Notes under the pieces: generated by a model
What the model saw: the letters and a program-made list of their open reading frames with translations, nothing else
The model's database searches: none
Told to the model about the DNA's origin: nothing
In this document: in pieces, positions 34,301 through 44,835 of the stretch
How the letters are laid out: every line of letters begins with the position of its first letter
How positions within the stretch are numbered: the first letter of the stretch is position 1
Translations under genes and position numbers: made by a program
From: Ilyonectria destructans
Lineage: Eukaryota > Ascomycota > Sordariomycetes > Hypocreales > Nectriaceae
Reading direction: 5' to 3'
Assembly (NCBI GenBank): GCA_020740775.1
Contig: JAHEWK010000014.1
Coordinates: 186,001-250,000, forward strand
DNA: 64,000 nt

Positions 34301-34950
34301 CGTATCCCATTCGGAGGATAGTTCGAGGGCACCCATGGCCTGACTGACGTCTAGATCGCCTGGATGATACCCACCGGTGTGCAAGCTCTCCAGATGCCGT
34401 GTCGTTCAGCTCCGCCAGGATTAAGCTGTCGTGTGACTGACGAGGGCCTCTCTTGTGTCTGATTGAAGTCGTGTCATTTGCTTCCATCGCTGGCCCAGTG
34501 CCATCTTCTTGTAACAATCGGACACTGGCTTTGGGTGAGTGCCGGGCGTCGGCTTCCGAGACCCCCAACTTGTCCTGAAGAATAAGTTGCTTCTTCTCCT
34601 ACTCCCATCGCCGGGGGCGACTGGCCAGTTTATATGCAACTTGTTATCTGGAAAATTTGGGTGCCTGAAATCTCGTGTTCAGTCTGCCGATGCCCCTGAC
34701 CTGCAGAAGGCTCCAGCTTGCATCCACCATCAGCGGGTCGAGTTGCATCTCCACTCGCTCCTGCAATGCTATGTAATGTTGAGTGAGATATCTGCTTTCT
34801 TATCTTGTCCTTTCGTATTCATACATGTCTATATGTCCCGTCTAGCCTGCGATGGGATAGACACACGCCGAATCCGACCTAGGTATGGTATATCAAGAAG
34901 CAACACGCTTGGAAATAAAACAAACGCAAAGGCATAAACCGGCATTGGTA
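31388..34950. other. 3.6-kb gene-poor interval
   Basis: No supportable gene. It includes the transporter's upstream region, a GGAA/GGAT-rich purine run at about 32085-32155, CGTACTCCGTACTTCGTACC at 32282-32301, and otherwise mixed-composition DNA with only random-looking frames. Confidence 0.55.
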
Positions 34951-37039
34951 TCATTCCTTGGAAGTCTCCCCCTTGAGAGAATTCATTACTCGCGTCCGCA
35001 GCTCTAATAACTCCCGATCCTTTCTCTGAATATCCTCCAACAGATGATGGTATTTCGCCTGCCACTCCCCGGTTGATAGCTTGTCCTGCTCGCCGTCAGC
35101 CGTCTTTGGAGCTGCTTCACCGTCTTTGCGGGACACAGTCGGTAGCATTGTCAGCGGGACTTGCTGTTCCATGGTGTACTGTCCCCTGATGTTGCCAAAC
35201 CCGTACTCCCAGTCACACCGGTATCCAGCAGACTCCCCCTCATTTCCTAGGCGGCAGATGCGCGTAGTGGATGACAAGAGCATCCCGCCGCCCGAGATGG
35301 CCGCTAGGTTGATGAGGAAAGCCTGTGGAGAAGCCGCTGTCTTATAAATGTTCTCGATGGTAGTGTTGACAACAGCCATGGCCTCCTCCATTGACGGCGG
35401 ATCCGCGGGCTTCCCATTGGCATCCCGCCAGTCTGCCTCAAGCGTTGTCCGGGTTAGATATCCCAAGACGTCATCGATATTCGTGCGATCTTCGACCCTT
35501 TCGAAGTAGAACCCCGGGATGTCCATCGGCCGACGAGATGTGTCTTGATGACCCGGTACTATGGCTTCGGTGGCTACCTCAGCAAAATTTGCCCTTCCGT
35601 TGACTTGATCTGGCTGTGAGTGCATTGCAGCAGGTCGACTAATATTATCGGCTCCGTTGACTACCACGACTGGTGGGGGAGTTGCGAGCCGCACACTGCC
35701 AGGCGGCCGTTCCGGGACCTGGAGGGATATGCTGGGCCGAGCTGGCCTGGGACCTTCGTACGACGTCGAGTGCGGCTGCGGAGTAGAGGATGGTGTTGGC
35801 ATGTGTGGCTGCACTGGGGGAAGTTCGCCCCCGTTGGTGCTAGTTTTCAAATTGGAGGCAGCAATTGGGGGGAAGATTGGGGCGGCTGGTTCACCGGGAC
35901 CCACGGTCGGGGTTCCAGAGGGAAACGGCGAGAACGGAGCATCCCCGGGGCTTCGACTCATCGGAGGCCGGCCCCGCATCTTGGCTCCGCCATCGGGCAC
36001 CCCCGGCCGCCACGCCGAGGACACATTCTTGGGACCCCGGCGTTGAGACGCGAGCCGTGGTTTTGAGGGTGTTACGGCTGATCGTGGTTCTAGAGCATCA
36101 TCCCAGAATGAGTTTCTAGTGGTTGGTGTGATTGCCGACTGTGGCCATCGAGTGAGGGGCATTTGTTGGACGGTGTCACTCGGAGTCCAGGGTGCATTGG
36201 CTCTGGGGTCAATTGGCACTTGGAGAGCCCCGGCTCCGCTTTGTCTGTGGTCATCAACGGCGGCTGAGGGTGACAGATGAGTCCGCTGAGCGGGAGAGTT
36301 GGTCGATTCATCATCTGTTGGTCGTTTCCGACCTCGCTTCGGGCGGATGTGTGGAAGAAGTGCCCTCAAGGCCATGTCGTCTTCGACAGCAACGCCATCG
36401 CGAATAAGCTGACCAACAGGGTTGGGATCCGTGGGGATCTTGGTCCAATAGTCATTGGGTATGTTCATGAGGTACTCGAAGAAGGCCTTGACATGCATGG
36501 AGTTCATCCATTTCTTTTTGCTTTTTTCAGTATGCATGACGCACAATTCATCATAAGGCAGAGAGACATACCTTTAAACGCACCCCGTACTGGGCAATCT
36601 TCTGGGCGCTCTCATCTTTGCTTGGATCCGGGGGCTCGACGCCCAGCCTGGTTGTCAGCTCGGTCCAGGTCCGGATCTCTTTGTTGTAGAACTTGCAAAC
36701 GAGCTCAAAGACGGTAAAGGTGTTGAAGCTCTTGCCGCCACTGCGAGGTGGGCTACGGAAGGCCTCTCGCAGGCTGGCTGTCTCTGAGGTTAGGGGCAGG
36801 GCAGGGTTGCAGTAGAAGATGAAGCGGACGTAGGCATCTTCGATGGTGTCAGTGGTGACATGGCGGTCCGGCAGCGTGGGCCGGACGGAGAACTCCGGTT
36901 GCGGCGTCAACGCTGGTTGCGGAGGCGGAGGCGGAAGCGACGGCACGGGGGGCGCCCCCGGAGCGGAGGTTGGGGCTGGAACTGGAGCTCCGTGGCCGGT
37001 CTGCGACTGTGGCGGCGGAGGGTGGTGAGGGGACTGCAT
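34951..37039 (-). CDS. abp2: ARS-binding protein 2 (Abp2) family, 676 aa, two exons
   Basis: Exons 37039-36572 and 36513-34951 sum to 2031 nt. After a proline-rich N-terminus of about 60 residues comes the conserved Abp2 core: DAYVRFIFYCNPALPL, KSFNTFTVFELVCKFYNKEI, LTTRLGVEPPD, and across the intron VRLKKWMNSMHVKAFFEYLM and DMALRALLPHIRPKRGRKR. The middle is disordered and rich in P, S and R, and the C-terminus has a likely coiled coil (WQAKYHHLLEDIQRKDREL). S. pombe Abp2 binds AT-rich replication-origin DNA. The basic PKRGRKR stretch could be a nuclear localisation signal. DNA binding in this species is inferred from the family name only. Confidence 0.8.
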
Positions 37040-38373
37040 GGTGAGAACTGCGAATTCATGTCTCTGGGCTGACGGATCTACACGGCTTGCGCGGGAGGTG
37101 TGGTAATATTATGTGAGAATGCGAAGAGCGAGCCTGATGGTGGAGGAGAAGGCCGAGACATTGGGGGACCGGGGTTCTGCGCTTGGAGGCCAAAAAGCTC
37201 GGGGCATCGATGCGCTTTCTCACCACGAATCGGCAGGCCTCGGCGAGGGAAAGATGTAGAGCAGATTGCCCCGGGGAGGAGCATCCGCGGGAGACGAGAT
37301 AGACGCGATGGTGCCGGCGGTGGTCGACATAGGTCATGGAGATAGAGAGCACATATGAGAAGTAAGGGGAGAAGGGAAACGCAGGTGGTAAATTAGGTCG
37401 CTACGATGGAGAAACTGGGCTAAATTTAGCCCCCACCTCCCTGCATTTGAGGCCGCTCCATGTGCGGAGGGGCAGGAAAGGCACTGTGGGTTCCTGGCGG
37501 CCCTGGGCACTGGTGTGAGGAGATGCGGGGGATACACAGTGCATGAAATGTGTCTCACTGTGAAACACCCATGCCCCTTCTATTTTTATGATCTGAGTGT
37601 CGCCCTTTTTTCTCTCCCACCGTCGAGCGCAGACTTGACGGACGGTTCAACTTCAGGTTCACCACCAGCTATGGCCAGTGCCGGGCTCATGGCCAGATCA
37701 CATGAAAAGGTCAATTTATCAATTTATCCCTGCAATGCGCTGGACGCTACTGCACCGCGAGGTGGACTCCAAGCAGCTCTGGCCCGGCACTCAAATTGCT
37801 ACACCAGCCAGCCCACACTTACTTGGTTCCTCGCAGATCCGCGGCCTGTACAGTAATCCACTGGGCTTTAGTAATCGACCGACGCCTTAGAAATGACACC
37901 CAGCCAACGGTCATTGCGCACTCCAATGACGTGCTCATCGCACGCAAGCTTCACAACCGGCACGAGGCCGAGGATGGTTGCTTCTACTGCATGCTGATTT
38001 GAAATCGCCTTCTCTTGGCCCTGCGAGCGCAGGTATATAAACTAGATGGGGGCGAGTGCTTCGGAATCCAATTGGTATTAACCTCATCAACACATCACTT
38101 GCACCACCGACATATCTTCTCTCTGTCTCTGTATCATCGTTCTTGTAGTACAAGAAACCTGTCCATCATCTCTCAATTCAATTTCCACACGAGAAATTCA
38201 TTCATCCCGTTAGGTTCAAGATCACATCATCAGACCTCGGTAACTCTATTACTGTCCCAAGACTCTCTCGTCTCAACACAGGCATCACCATCCTGTCCGT
38301 GTTAGGCAATTTCCGTCTCGCTCTGACGAAATCGAACCTGTTTATCCATCCCCGTCACTTAATAAACAGAACA
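37040..38373. promoter_or_regulatory. Divergent upstream region Abp2 / CmcJ-like gene
   Basis: 1334 bp without a supportable gene. The right part holds the core promoter (TATATAA at 38034) and a leader of up to about 300 bases for the + strand gene. Confidence 0.5.
38034..38040 (+). promoter_or_regulatory. TATA box of the CmcJ-like gene
   Basis: GGTATATAAACTAG is a consensus TATA element 334 bp upstream of the ATG. The following sequence turns CA- and CT-rich (38080-38150), as expected for a fungal transcription start region, implying a leader of roughly 250-300 bases. Confidence 0.55.
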
Positions 38374-39222
38374 ATGGCTATCTCTGCTACTGTACCACGC
38401 GGGGACGTCACGGCAACCCTCAACTTCTTCAATCCTCCTACCGACTCCGCCAAGCCCTTCAACTTCGTTGACACTCCCCCAGAGGGCCAACCCCAGCGTA
38501 ACTTCTCAGACAGCCCTCAAAAGACTGTCATCCACGACATCCGTGGTCGTGAGGCCAACTTCAACCTTGACAACGACGCTTTCCAGATCATTCAGAACGT
38601 TGCTCCCTCCAAGGAGGCCGAGTTCCGGGACGACCAGTCTATCCAGGACAACTACTACCCGGAGATTGAACAACTTCTTCTCAAAAACATACCTGGCTCT
38701 AACCGTGTATATCTGTTTGACCACACTATCCGCCGTCAGGAGCCGAACGCCAAGCGCAGCCCAGTAACCCGCGTCCACATCGACCAGACCGCCGAAGCTA
38801 CCGCCCAGCGTGTCCGCCGATACTTCCCCGAGGAGGCTGACAGGCTGCTCCAGGGCCGCTACCGCATCGTCAACGTCTGGCGTCCCCTGAACAAGACCCC
38901 CCTCGAGGCCTTTCCCCTCGCCGTGGCTTCCTCAGCTTCGGTTGAGGATGAAGACGTCATACCGGTTGAGCACCGTTACCAAAGTGGCTACCAGGGCTGG
39001 ACCGCTGCCATCCGCCACAACCCGGATCAGAAGTGGTACTACCTCAGCGGCATGACCGGAAACGAGCGGCTCTTGCTAGAGTGCTTCGACAGCGATTCTC
39101 TGAAACCGGAGTCTAAGATCAAGGGTCGTGTGCCGCACACTGCTTTCGAGGACCCTAGAACTAGGGCTGACGCTGAGGGTCGTGAGAGTATTGAGGTGCG
39201 AGCCCTCGTATTCGGCCCGTGA
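38374..39222 (+). CDS. CmcJ/NvfI (GA4 desaturase-like) family oxidoreductase, 282 aa
   Basis: Single exon. The frame extends 25 codons upstream, but MAISATVPRGDV at 38374 is chosen because family proteins start in this region and the upstream residues look like leader. The family core is visible: DNYYPEIEQLL, the HTIRRQ block, VHIDQTAEATAQRVRRYFP (H135 and D137 as candidate iron ligands), YRIVNVWRPLNKTPLEAFPL, HRYQSGYQGW, KWYYLSGM and VPHTAFEDPRT (H255). Members of this family include gibberellin GA4 desaturase of Fusarium and AsaB-like enzymes, thought to be iron/2-oxoglutarate dependent. No terpene synthase, P450 or other pathway gene is adjacent, so a role in secondary metabolism is not supported by context. 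It converges on the Sds3-like gene. Confidence 0.87.
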   Translation: MAISATVPRGDVTATLNFFNPPTDSAKPFNFVDTPPEGQPQRNFSDSPQKTVIHDIRGREANFNLDNDAFQIIQNVAPSKEAEFRDDQSIQDNYYPEIEQLLLKNIPGSNRVYLFDHTIRRQEPNAKRSPVTRVHIDQTAEATAQRVRRYFPEEADRLLQGRYRIVNVWRPLNKTPLEAFPLAVASSASVEDEDVIPVEHRYQSGYQGWTAAIRHNPDQKWYYLSGMTGNERLLLECFDSDSLKPESKIKGRVPHTAFEDPRTRADAEGRESIEVRALVFGP

Positions 39223-39654
39223 AATGGCACTCAGGAGCTGGCCTGTAGGAATATGTTTCTCTAGTTTTAGTCTTTAGTAGCGCGCTGATACGCTCATAAC
39301 CGCCATGACGAAATGATATTGACGTTTTACTTTACGTATTCGATTACACAAGCACACAATGATGAACAACGAGCCTTGGCATTTCTATGTCTATAGCATG
39401 ATGACATAAAATATCGAGAACTTAGTCGAACCTGACTTTTTACCGTATGAAAGGGGCCGTCTGCCGATGAACCTCGACCGGCTTTGTATTCCGCCGCAAT
39501 ACCCCGAGAAAAGCATCAAAAACACAATATGCAACCAACACCCATGGTTCGTGTTCTGGAAAACAACGACCACCAGACCATATGAAACCAAAACCCTTTA
39601 CGCCACGCTCGCAATGCCGTGAAAATGAGCCGGGACCATGTAGTCGGAGTTGAC
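39223..39654. other. Convergent spacer CmcJ-like / Sds3-like
   Basis: 432 bp of 3' flanking sequence. I see no gene in it. Confidence 0.5.
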
Positions 39655-41351
39655 TCAATTCTTGCGGCCCTTACCGCGGGCGCTGCCACCGGTGCCCTGT
39701 CGGCTCATGGCAACGCCGCCGAGGCTGCTCTGGCGACTCATGGGGGCCGCCGCGGCACCGGAGAGAGCGGCGACAGATGGAGCCTGGGCCGGGCTGGGCT
39801 GGTCACGGAGGCTGCTGATGGCAGGAAGGCCGAGGGTATCGCGGAGGAGCTCGGGGTCCTCACGGGAGGCGCCGGTCAAGGCGACAAATCGTCCCTCCTG
39901 ATAGGGAGTTGCAACGGCCTCGAGGACCTTGCGTAACCCGCTCTGGGCATCGAGGTGAGCGCCGGGCTTGTGTGACTGGTCGTACTGCTTAAAATATCCC
40001 ATAACAGAAAGATCCGACATGATGTCATCTTGAGACAGGGGCGTGGGAAAGTTCTGGTCCGCGGATCGTGGGTAAGGCTTCAGGTACTGCTGAGGCACGG
40101 GAGGGGGCATCTTGGGAGGCTCCTGGGCGTGGATGAGGTCCAGGTTGCCAGGGACTTCGAAGTTGGCAATACCCTCAATGCCCAGGATCTTGTCGTCCAA
40201 GAAGTTGTGGTTTGCGCCGCCGCGCGTACTCCTCGTGGCATGCGAGACGGAGCGCTCCATCATTGGGGCCGAGGGTTGGGAATCGGCGTCATCTCCGTTG
40301 TCATTCCCGTTGCCAGAGTCGGTGTCCTCTGGGGACGATCCACTACCACTAACGCGGTTGCGCAAGATATACTGGTGGGCAGCCAGAGCAGCAGTGTTGT
40401 AGTTGAGCGACAGCTCCTTGTCGGTGAAGAGCTTGTCGATGCTATAGGCGGGGCCGTTCTGCTTCGCTGCGGCGCGAGCCTTTTCCGATTGCCACAGGGG
40501 AGTCGTGTTATTCGGGTCAAGGGCGCGGCGGATGGGCACGGGCGATCCATCATCGTCGCCTGGGTTTCGCTTGCGCTTCTTGTTGTCCGAGTACATGTCA
40601 TCGGCATCCTTGCGCAACCGGGTCGCTCGTTTTCCGTGGGTACCGCCGGGGCTCGAAGGGTTGGTGAGGCTGAACTGATTCGGGTTGAGCAGCAGGGCGT
40701 TGGAGTCGTTGATCTCTAGGACCTCCTTCTCCCGATTAAGGCGGTTCTTCTTCTGGGTCAAGGTGTTGATCAGACGGTCCCGCAGGGTGCTGGTCAAGGC
40801 ACGGTGTTCGCGCTTTGCAGTCTCGACCTTGTAGGCATAAGTGTTCCTGTACTCTTGAAGTCGTCGCTCGTACTCGTTCTAGTGGTAGATCACGTTAGCG
40901 GCGGGTCGCAATCAATCAGCGACTTTCATCTCCTTACCTTGGACTGGGCCAATTGGAAATCTCGGATCTCGACGAGGTCCTCGACCTCGTCGATGAAGTC
41001 GGAGAAGCGAATACCAGCCATATCAAGAAGACTCCGGGCATCCTCAGCATTGACTGGAGGACCCTGGGTCTGTTTGTGTTCTTTTTGCATCTCGGAGATG
41101 ACCTCGAGGACCTTGGGGTCATAAGGGTCGAACCGCTGAACGAGATTGGTGTCGAACTGAATCTTTTGAAGCTGATCGCGATACGTCATGTCTCGCTCGC
41201 GCTGGAACTTGTCATTCATACTGGCCAGGCGCTCCATGAGAGCTTGTCGCTTGCGGTCTCGCTTGGATTGGGAGGCCGGCTGAGGGGAGCCGCGGCGGTC
41301 GGCGGCTCGGCCAGCCACGGTGGAGGGCACGGCTGCATCGCTGGCAGCCAT
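39655..41351 (-). CDS. Sds3-like histone deacetylase complex subunit, 545 aa, two exons
   Basis: Exons 41351-40938 and 40878-39655 sum to 1638 nt. The start MAASDAAVPSTV (41351) is preferred over in-frame upstream codons that would add 46 poorly conserved residues. The N-terminal part has the Sds3-like coiled-coil: RLASMNDKFQRERDMTYRDQ, then LQKIQFDTNLVQRFDPYDP and, after the intron, EYERRLQEYRNTYAYKVE. Sds3 and its relatives hold together the Rpd3L/Sin3 histone deacetylase complex. The long C-terminal half is disordered, with basic patches (NKKRKRNPGDDD) and ends in a serine/glycine tail. Whether this is the Sds3 or the Dep1-like member of the complex is not decided by what I can see. Confidence 0.78.
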
Positions 41352-42028
41352 GTTGAAGAATTGTAGAGGGTGATTCTGGTTGCTGGGAGCTCTTTTGAAG
41401 AAGTTTTCGTGTTGGTTGAAAGAGGGAAAAGGTGCGGTCGAGTGGGAGGCGTGGTCGTCGCACGAGTTAGTCCGTTTGATCAGGGCCAACTGAGATGGGA
41501 AAGGTCAGGCTTTGCGAGAGTGCCAAATCAAACGCAGGGAGCGAATAGTGTAAGCGGCAAATGTAGAAAAGGCTGAGAGGCTTGAAGAGGCGTGCGCAAA
41601 CGGTCTCAGCCTCGTGGCTATAGCAGCATTGAACGGCGAAACAGGTATCGGGACGAGAACAAACAGGTTGTGCGTGTTGTTCAGCCTTCTGCCGGCGGAA
41701 ACGGCTGCATGACCTCTATGGGCGAGACCCGTGTGAGTCCGTTCACCGCCTTCCCGAAACGGCAATAGGGCGAATAGTGCCTCCGCCCGGCTTGACGCCG
41801 ATGGACTCGTAAGACGACGCCCCTCGCTGCGATTGGCTGACCGCCGATAGTTTGGAGCTCAATTTAGCAGTGCTTGTACTGTGCCTCATACAGTGCAATT
41901 CGGTTCATCATTTATTCACTCCGCTTTCAGTGTAAGTTAATCTGAATGACAGACCACCGTGCAAACACCAGATGGAAATACACACGATATGTATTCATCC
42001 GAACTTAACATGCCTCATATCATTAATC
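41352..42028. promoter_or_regulatory. Upstream region of the Sds3-like gene and 3' flank of the COG7-like gene
   Basis: 677 bp between two genes on the same (minus) strand. It holds no other gene. Confidence 0.5.
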
Positions 42029-43168
42029 TCATAGCCCGCCCCGGAGCTTCTGTAGCTGGCTGATAAGTCCAAAGCCGCTACCTGCCTTTGTGTCCTCCAC
42101 TACCACCGCGTCTCTCACGAGGCTCGCTTTGCGCGCGTGAGACACCTCCGGCTTGCCGTCCCTCTTGACCGTCTGCTCCATGTCCTTTACAAGCTCGCGA
42201 TGTCGGTCCTCGACCATCTTAGCCAGGCCCTCGATGAACTTGTTTCTGCCCTTCTCCTCCGCCGTGTTCTTCCACACCGCGGTGAGCTCCTTCAGCTGCT
42301 CAATTCGCTGCGCCGCCTTCTCAATACCCTCCACGGGGTCTTCCGATTTCGTCAGCAACCCAGATATTTCGTCCTTCAGCTTCTTCAAGACCTCCTGCCC
42401 TTTGTCTTCCGAGCTCTGCTGTTGTGATCCGGGCTCCGGTGCTGAAACTGATAGGAAAGAGGAGCTGACAGAGAGCTCGGAGGGTGGGAACACGAATTCC
42501 ATGGCATCCCCAAAAGTCTTGATGACAGAGTCGAGACGAGCCCGCACAAGAGTTAGTGTTTGTAATTGCTTGATGTATTCCGGGTCATCTGATCCATCTG
42601 GTATGCCGTCGACGCCCTTGGCCGGTGTTGTCGGCGCCGTTCCCTTGTCATCCTTTGTAGCGGCGGAAACTGCCGTGGTGTTCTTTGCTTCGGCGGCCTC
42701 TTGCAACCCTCCAGGGACAAACTTCTTGATGTCGTCCTGAAGCGTCTCGTTCATCATCTCGGTGAGACTCAACGTCTCGCCGCGAAGTAGCTCCACCTCA
42801 TACGCAAGACGGCTTCCACTCCTCAAAATGTCGTCAGTCAGCTGCGTCAACGTGGTGGACAGCCGTGATGTCTGGGCGTTGAGCTGGGAGATGAGAGCCT
42901 GGGCCTGCGTGGACAGCTCGGCCAGGGGCGCGACTTCGGACCCGGACCGGCCAGGCACGGAGCGTTGCTGCAGCGGCGGCAACGTGGAATTGAGGAACTG
43001 CGCGGCATCGAAACTCGGGTCGAGGAAGTCCTGCAGGAACTCGTCTGATGTGTGTGCTGATTTGGGCTGGATCACTGCCCGCGACTTGCGACGAGAGTGT
43101 CCTGTTCTGAAAGACGAGCCGGCGCCACTCGCGGCCCGCCGCCGACCTTGCTTCAGGTCGGATGCCAT
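42029..43168 (-). CDS. Probable conserved oligomeric Golgi complex subunit 7, 379 aa
   Basis: Single exon, ATG at 43168. A basic N-terminus is followed by FLQDFLDPSFDAAQFLNSTL, resembling the start of COG7 proteins. A long heptad-rich region follows (LSTQAQALISQLNAQTSRL, then LAYEVELLRGETLSLTEMM), then QLQTLTLVRARLDSVIKTFG with FGDAMEF, and a second coiled-coil (VLKKLKDEISGLL). COG7 belongs to the tethering complex that keeps retrograde Golgi vesicles in order. The assignment rests on the N-terminal motif and coiled-coil layout, and another vesicle-tether subunit is possible. It is divergent from the PLP-protein gene with 289 bp between starts. Confidence 0.58.
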   Translation of the reverse strand: MASDLKQGRRRAASGAGSSFRTGHSRRKSRAVIQPKSAHTSDEFLQDFLDPSFDAAQFLNSTLPPLQQRSVPGRSGSEVAPLAELSTQAQALISQLNAQTSRLSTTLTQLTDDILRSGSRLAYEVELLRGETLSLTEMMNETLQDDIKKFVPGGLQEAAEAKNTTAVSAATKDDKGTAPTTPAKGVDGIPDGSDDPEYIKQLQTLTLVRARLDSVIKTFGDAMEFVFPPSELSVSSSFLSVSAPEPGSQQQSSEDKGQEVLKKLKDEISGLLTKSEDPVEGIEKAAQRIEQLKELTAVWKNTAEEKGRNKFIEGLAKMVEDRHRELVKDMEQTVKRDGKPEVSHARKASLVRDAVVVEDTKAGSGFGLISQLQKLRGGL

Positions 43169-43457
43169 TGTAGTCGCAGCCTCGAGTCTAAAAGCCTTCC
43201 AAGTTGCTCCTCTAAGGTGATCGGGATTGTGAGAATAATATTAAGCGCGCGTCGAGCGTCTTCCGCGGCGATATCATGGGATGGATTCATGCAGTGAGAA
43301 GGCCACCGTACGTGGGCCACTGAACGAGGCCGGCCGCTGTTGTCACCAGAGCCGATGATAACCCGATGTGCAACTTGCTCTCCACTTACAACAAACTCAC
43401 CCATCGCACAACTTGCCCGCTGAATCTCATCAACCAGCAGGGAATGAATCAAAAGAA

Positions 43458-44400
43458 ATGAGTGATTCACAGGAAGAAATGAAGATTGACCCGTCAAGGG
43501 CGCAAGCTCTCATCTCGCAGCTTGGCTCCGTCAAGGAGCGACTGGCCGCTGTGGCAAACGGCCGAAATGTGTGTACAAGCCTGGCCCATCCTTATCATCG
43601 GCATCATCCCAGCTCCTTACTGCCCAGGCAACCATGGCGGTGCTCTTTGCTGACGCAGTTACAGGTCCGACTCGTCGCCGTTTCGAAGTTGAAGCCGGCA
43701 AATGACATCCTGGCCCTTCACCAGGCACCTACTTCTCAGTCTCACTTTGGCGAAAACTACGCCCAGGAGCTGACTCAGAAGGCCGCTCTGCTGCCCAGCT
43801 CCATCCAGTGGCACTTCATCGGCGGTTTGCAGTCTGGTATGACGATTTAGATTATATTATTCAGCTGCCCCTGTCTAATAAGATGCATCAGGTCACTGTA
43901 AACCCCTCGCCAAGATCCCCAACCTGTTCTGCGTCTCCAGCGTCGATACATCCAAGAAGGCCCAGCTTCTCAACAACGGCCGCACCACCCTACTCGCCTC
44001 TCAGCCCAACGCACCTAAGCTCTCTATCCACGTCCAGGTCAACACCTCGGGAGAGGAGGCCAAGTCCGGCTGCGCCCCTGGCGACGAGACCGTTGCCCTC
44101 TGCCGCGAGATCGTCGAGAAGTGCCCCAATCTACAACTCCTCGGTCTCATGACCATTGGCGCCATCGCCCGCAGCAAGGCGACCACCGCAGAAAATGAGA
44201 ATGAAGACTTTGTGACGCTGACCCAACAGAGAGATTTGGTGGCCAAGGAGCTTGGCTTGGATCAGGACAGCCTGGAGTTGAGCATGGGCATGAGTGAGGA
44301 CTTTGAGGGCGCTGTACGGTTGGGCAGCGGCGAGGTGCGTGTCGGCAGCACCATCTTTGGCCAGAGACCGGCCAGGGCGGATGCCAAGATCAAGGACTAG
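43458..44400 (+). CDS. Pyridoxal phosphate homeostasis protein (YggS/PROSC/YBL036C family), 263 aa, three exons
   Basis: Exons 43458-43568, 43665-43836 and 43892-44400 sum to 792 nt. The fold is a PLP-binding TIM barrel. The PLP lysine is K45 in LVAVSKLKP, followed by FGENYAQEL, IQWHFIGGLQS, the K-to-C replacement GHCKPLAKIPN, HVQVNTSGEEAKSG, LLGLMTIGA and the phosphate-gripping end LSMGMSEDFEGAVRLGSGEVRVGSTIFG. Family members buffer PLP levels and have no proven catalytic activity. The start at 43458 (MSDSQEE) is preferred to 30 additional upstream codons that look like leader. Family members usually have NK in the segment where this protein has CK. Confidence 0.92.
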
Positions 44401-44835
44401 CAGAGAAAGACTAGGTAATAGAGAAAGATCTAAACTCGACGCTGTCTTGCTGTGAGGTCACCCCCCAATCCCCAATGAGGGTAGGTTATCTAGTTCCCTC
44501 TGCTCTAGGTGAGTGTCGTACACATCAACGGCAAAGAGTGAGCAATGGGTTAAAAGCATCGATCCAAAACGAGAGATTCATGGTATCAACTAGAAACTAT
44601 ATCCTCCCTATCCACAACCGCTCTGTACGTGGCGAATTGGTATGCTCGGCCCATAGGCCACAGGAATGGATGACTAGACAGCGCAGGTTACTTTTCGGTG
44701 ATGATTAAAGACCAATCGAGCTTTTCGTCCAGTCCGTTCCTCATGCTAGATCCCAAACGCCCGTATGCTTTGTGTGCGATATCAAGACAACTCCGTTCAC
44801 GTGAATTATATAGAAGGAAGATATCGGCATGCGGA
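44401..44835. other. Convergent spacer PLP-protein / AP-2 alpha
   Basis: 435 bp of 3' flanks. I see no gene in it. Confidence 0.5.

Noticed and set aside
38299..38373. N-terminal extension of 25 codons for the CmcJ-like protein
   Set aside because: The upstream residues are unlike the family and fall in the presumed leader. The ATG at 38374 gives the normal family start.
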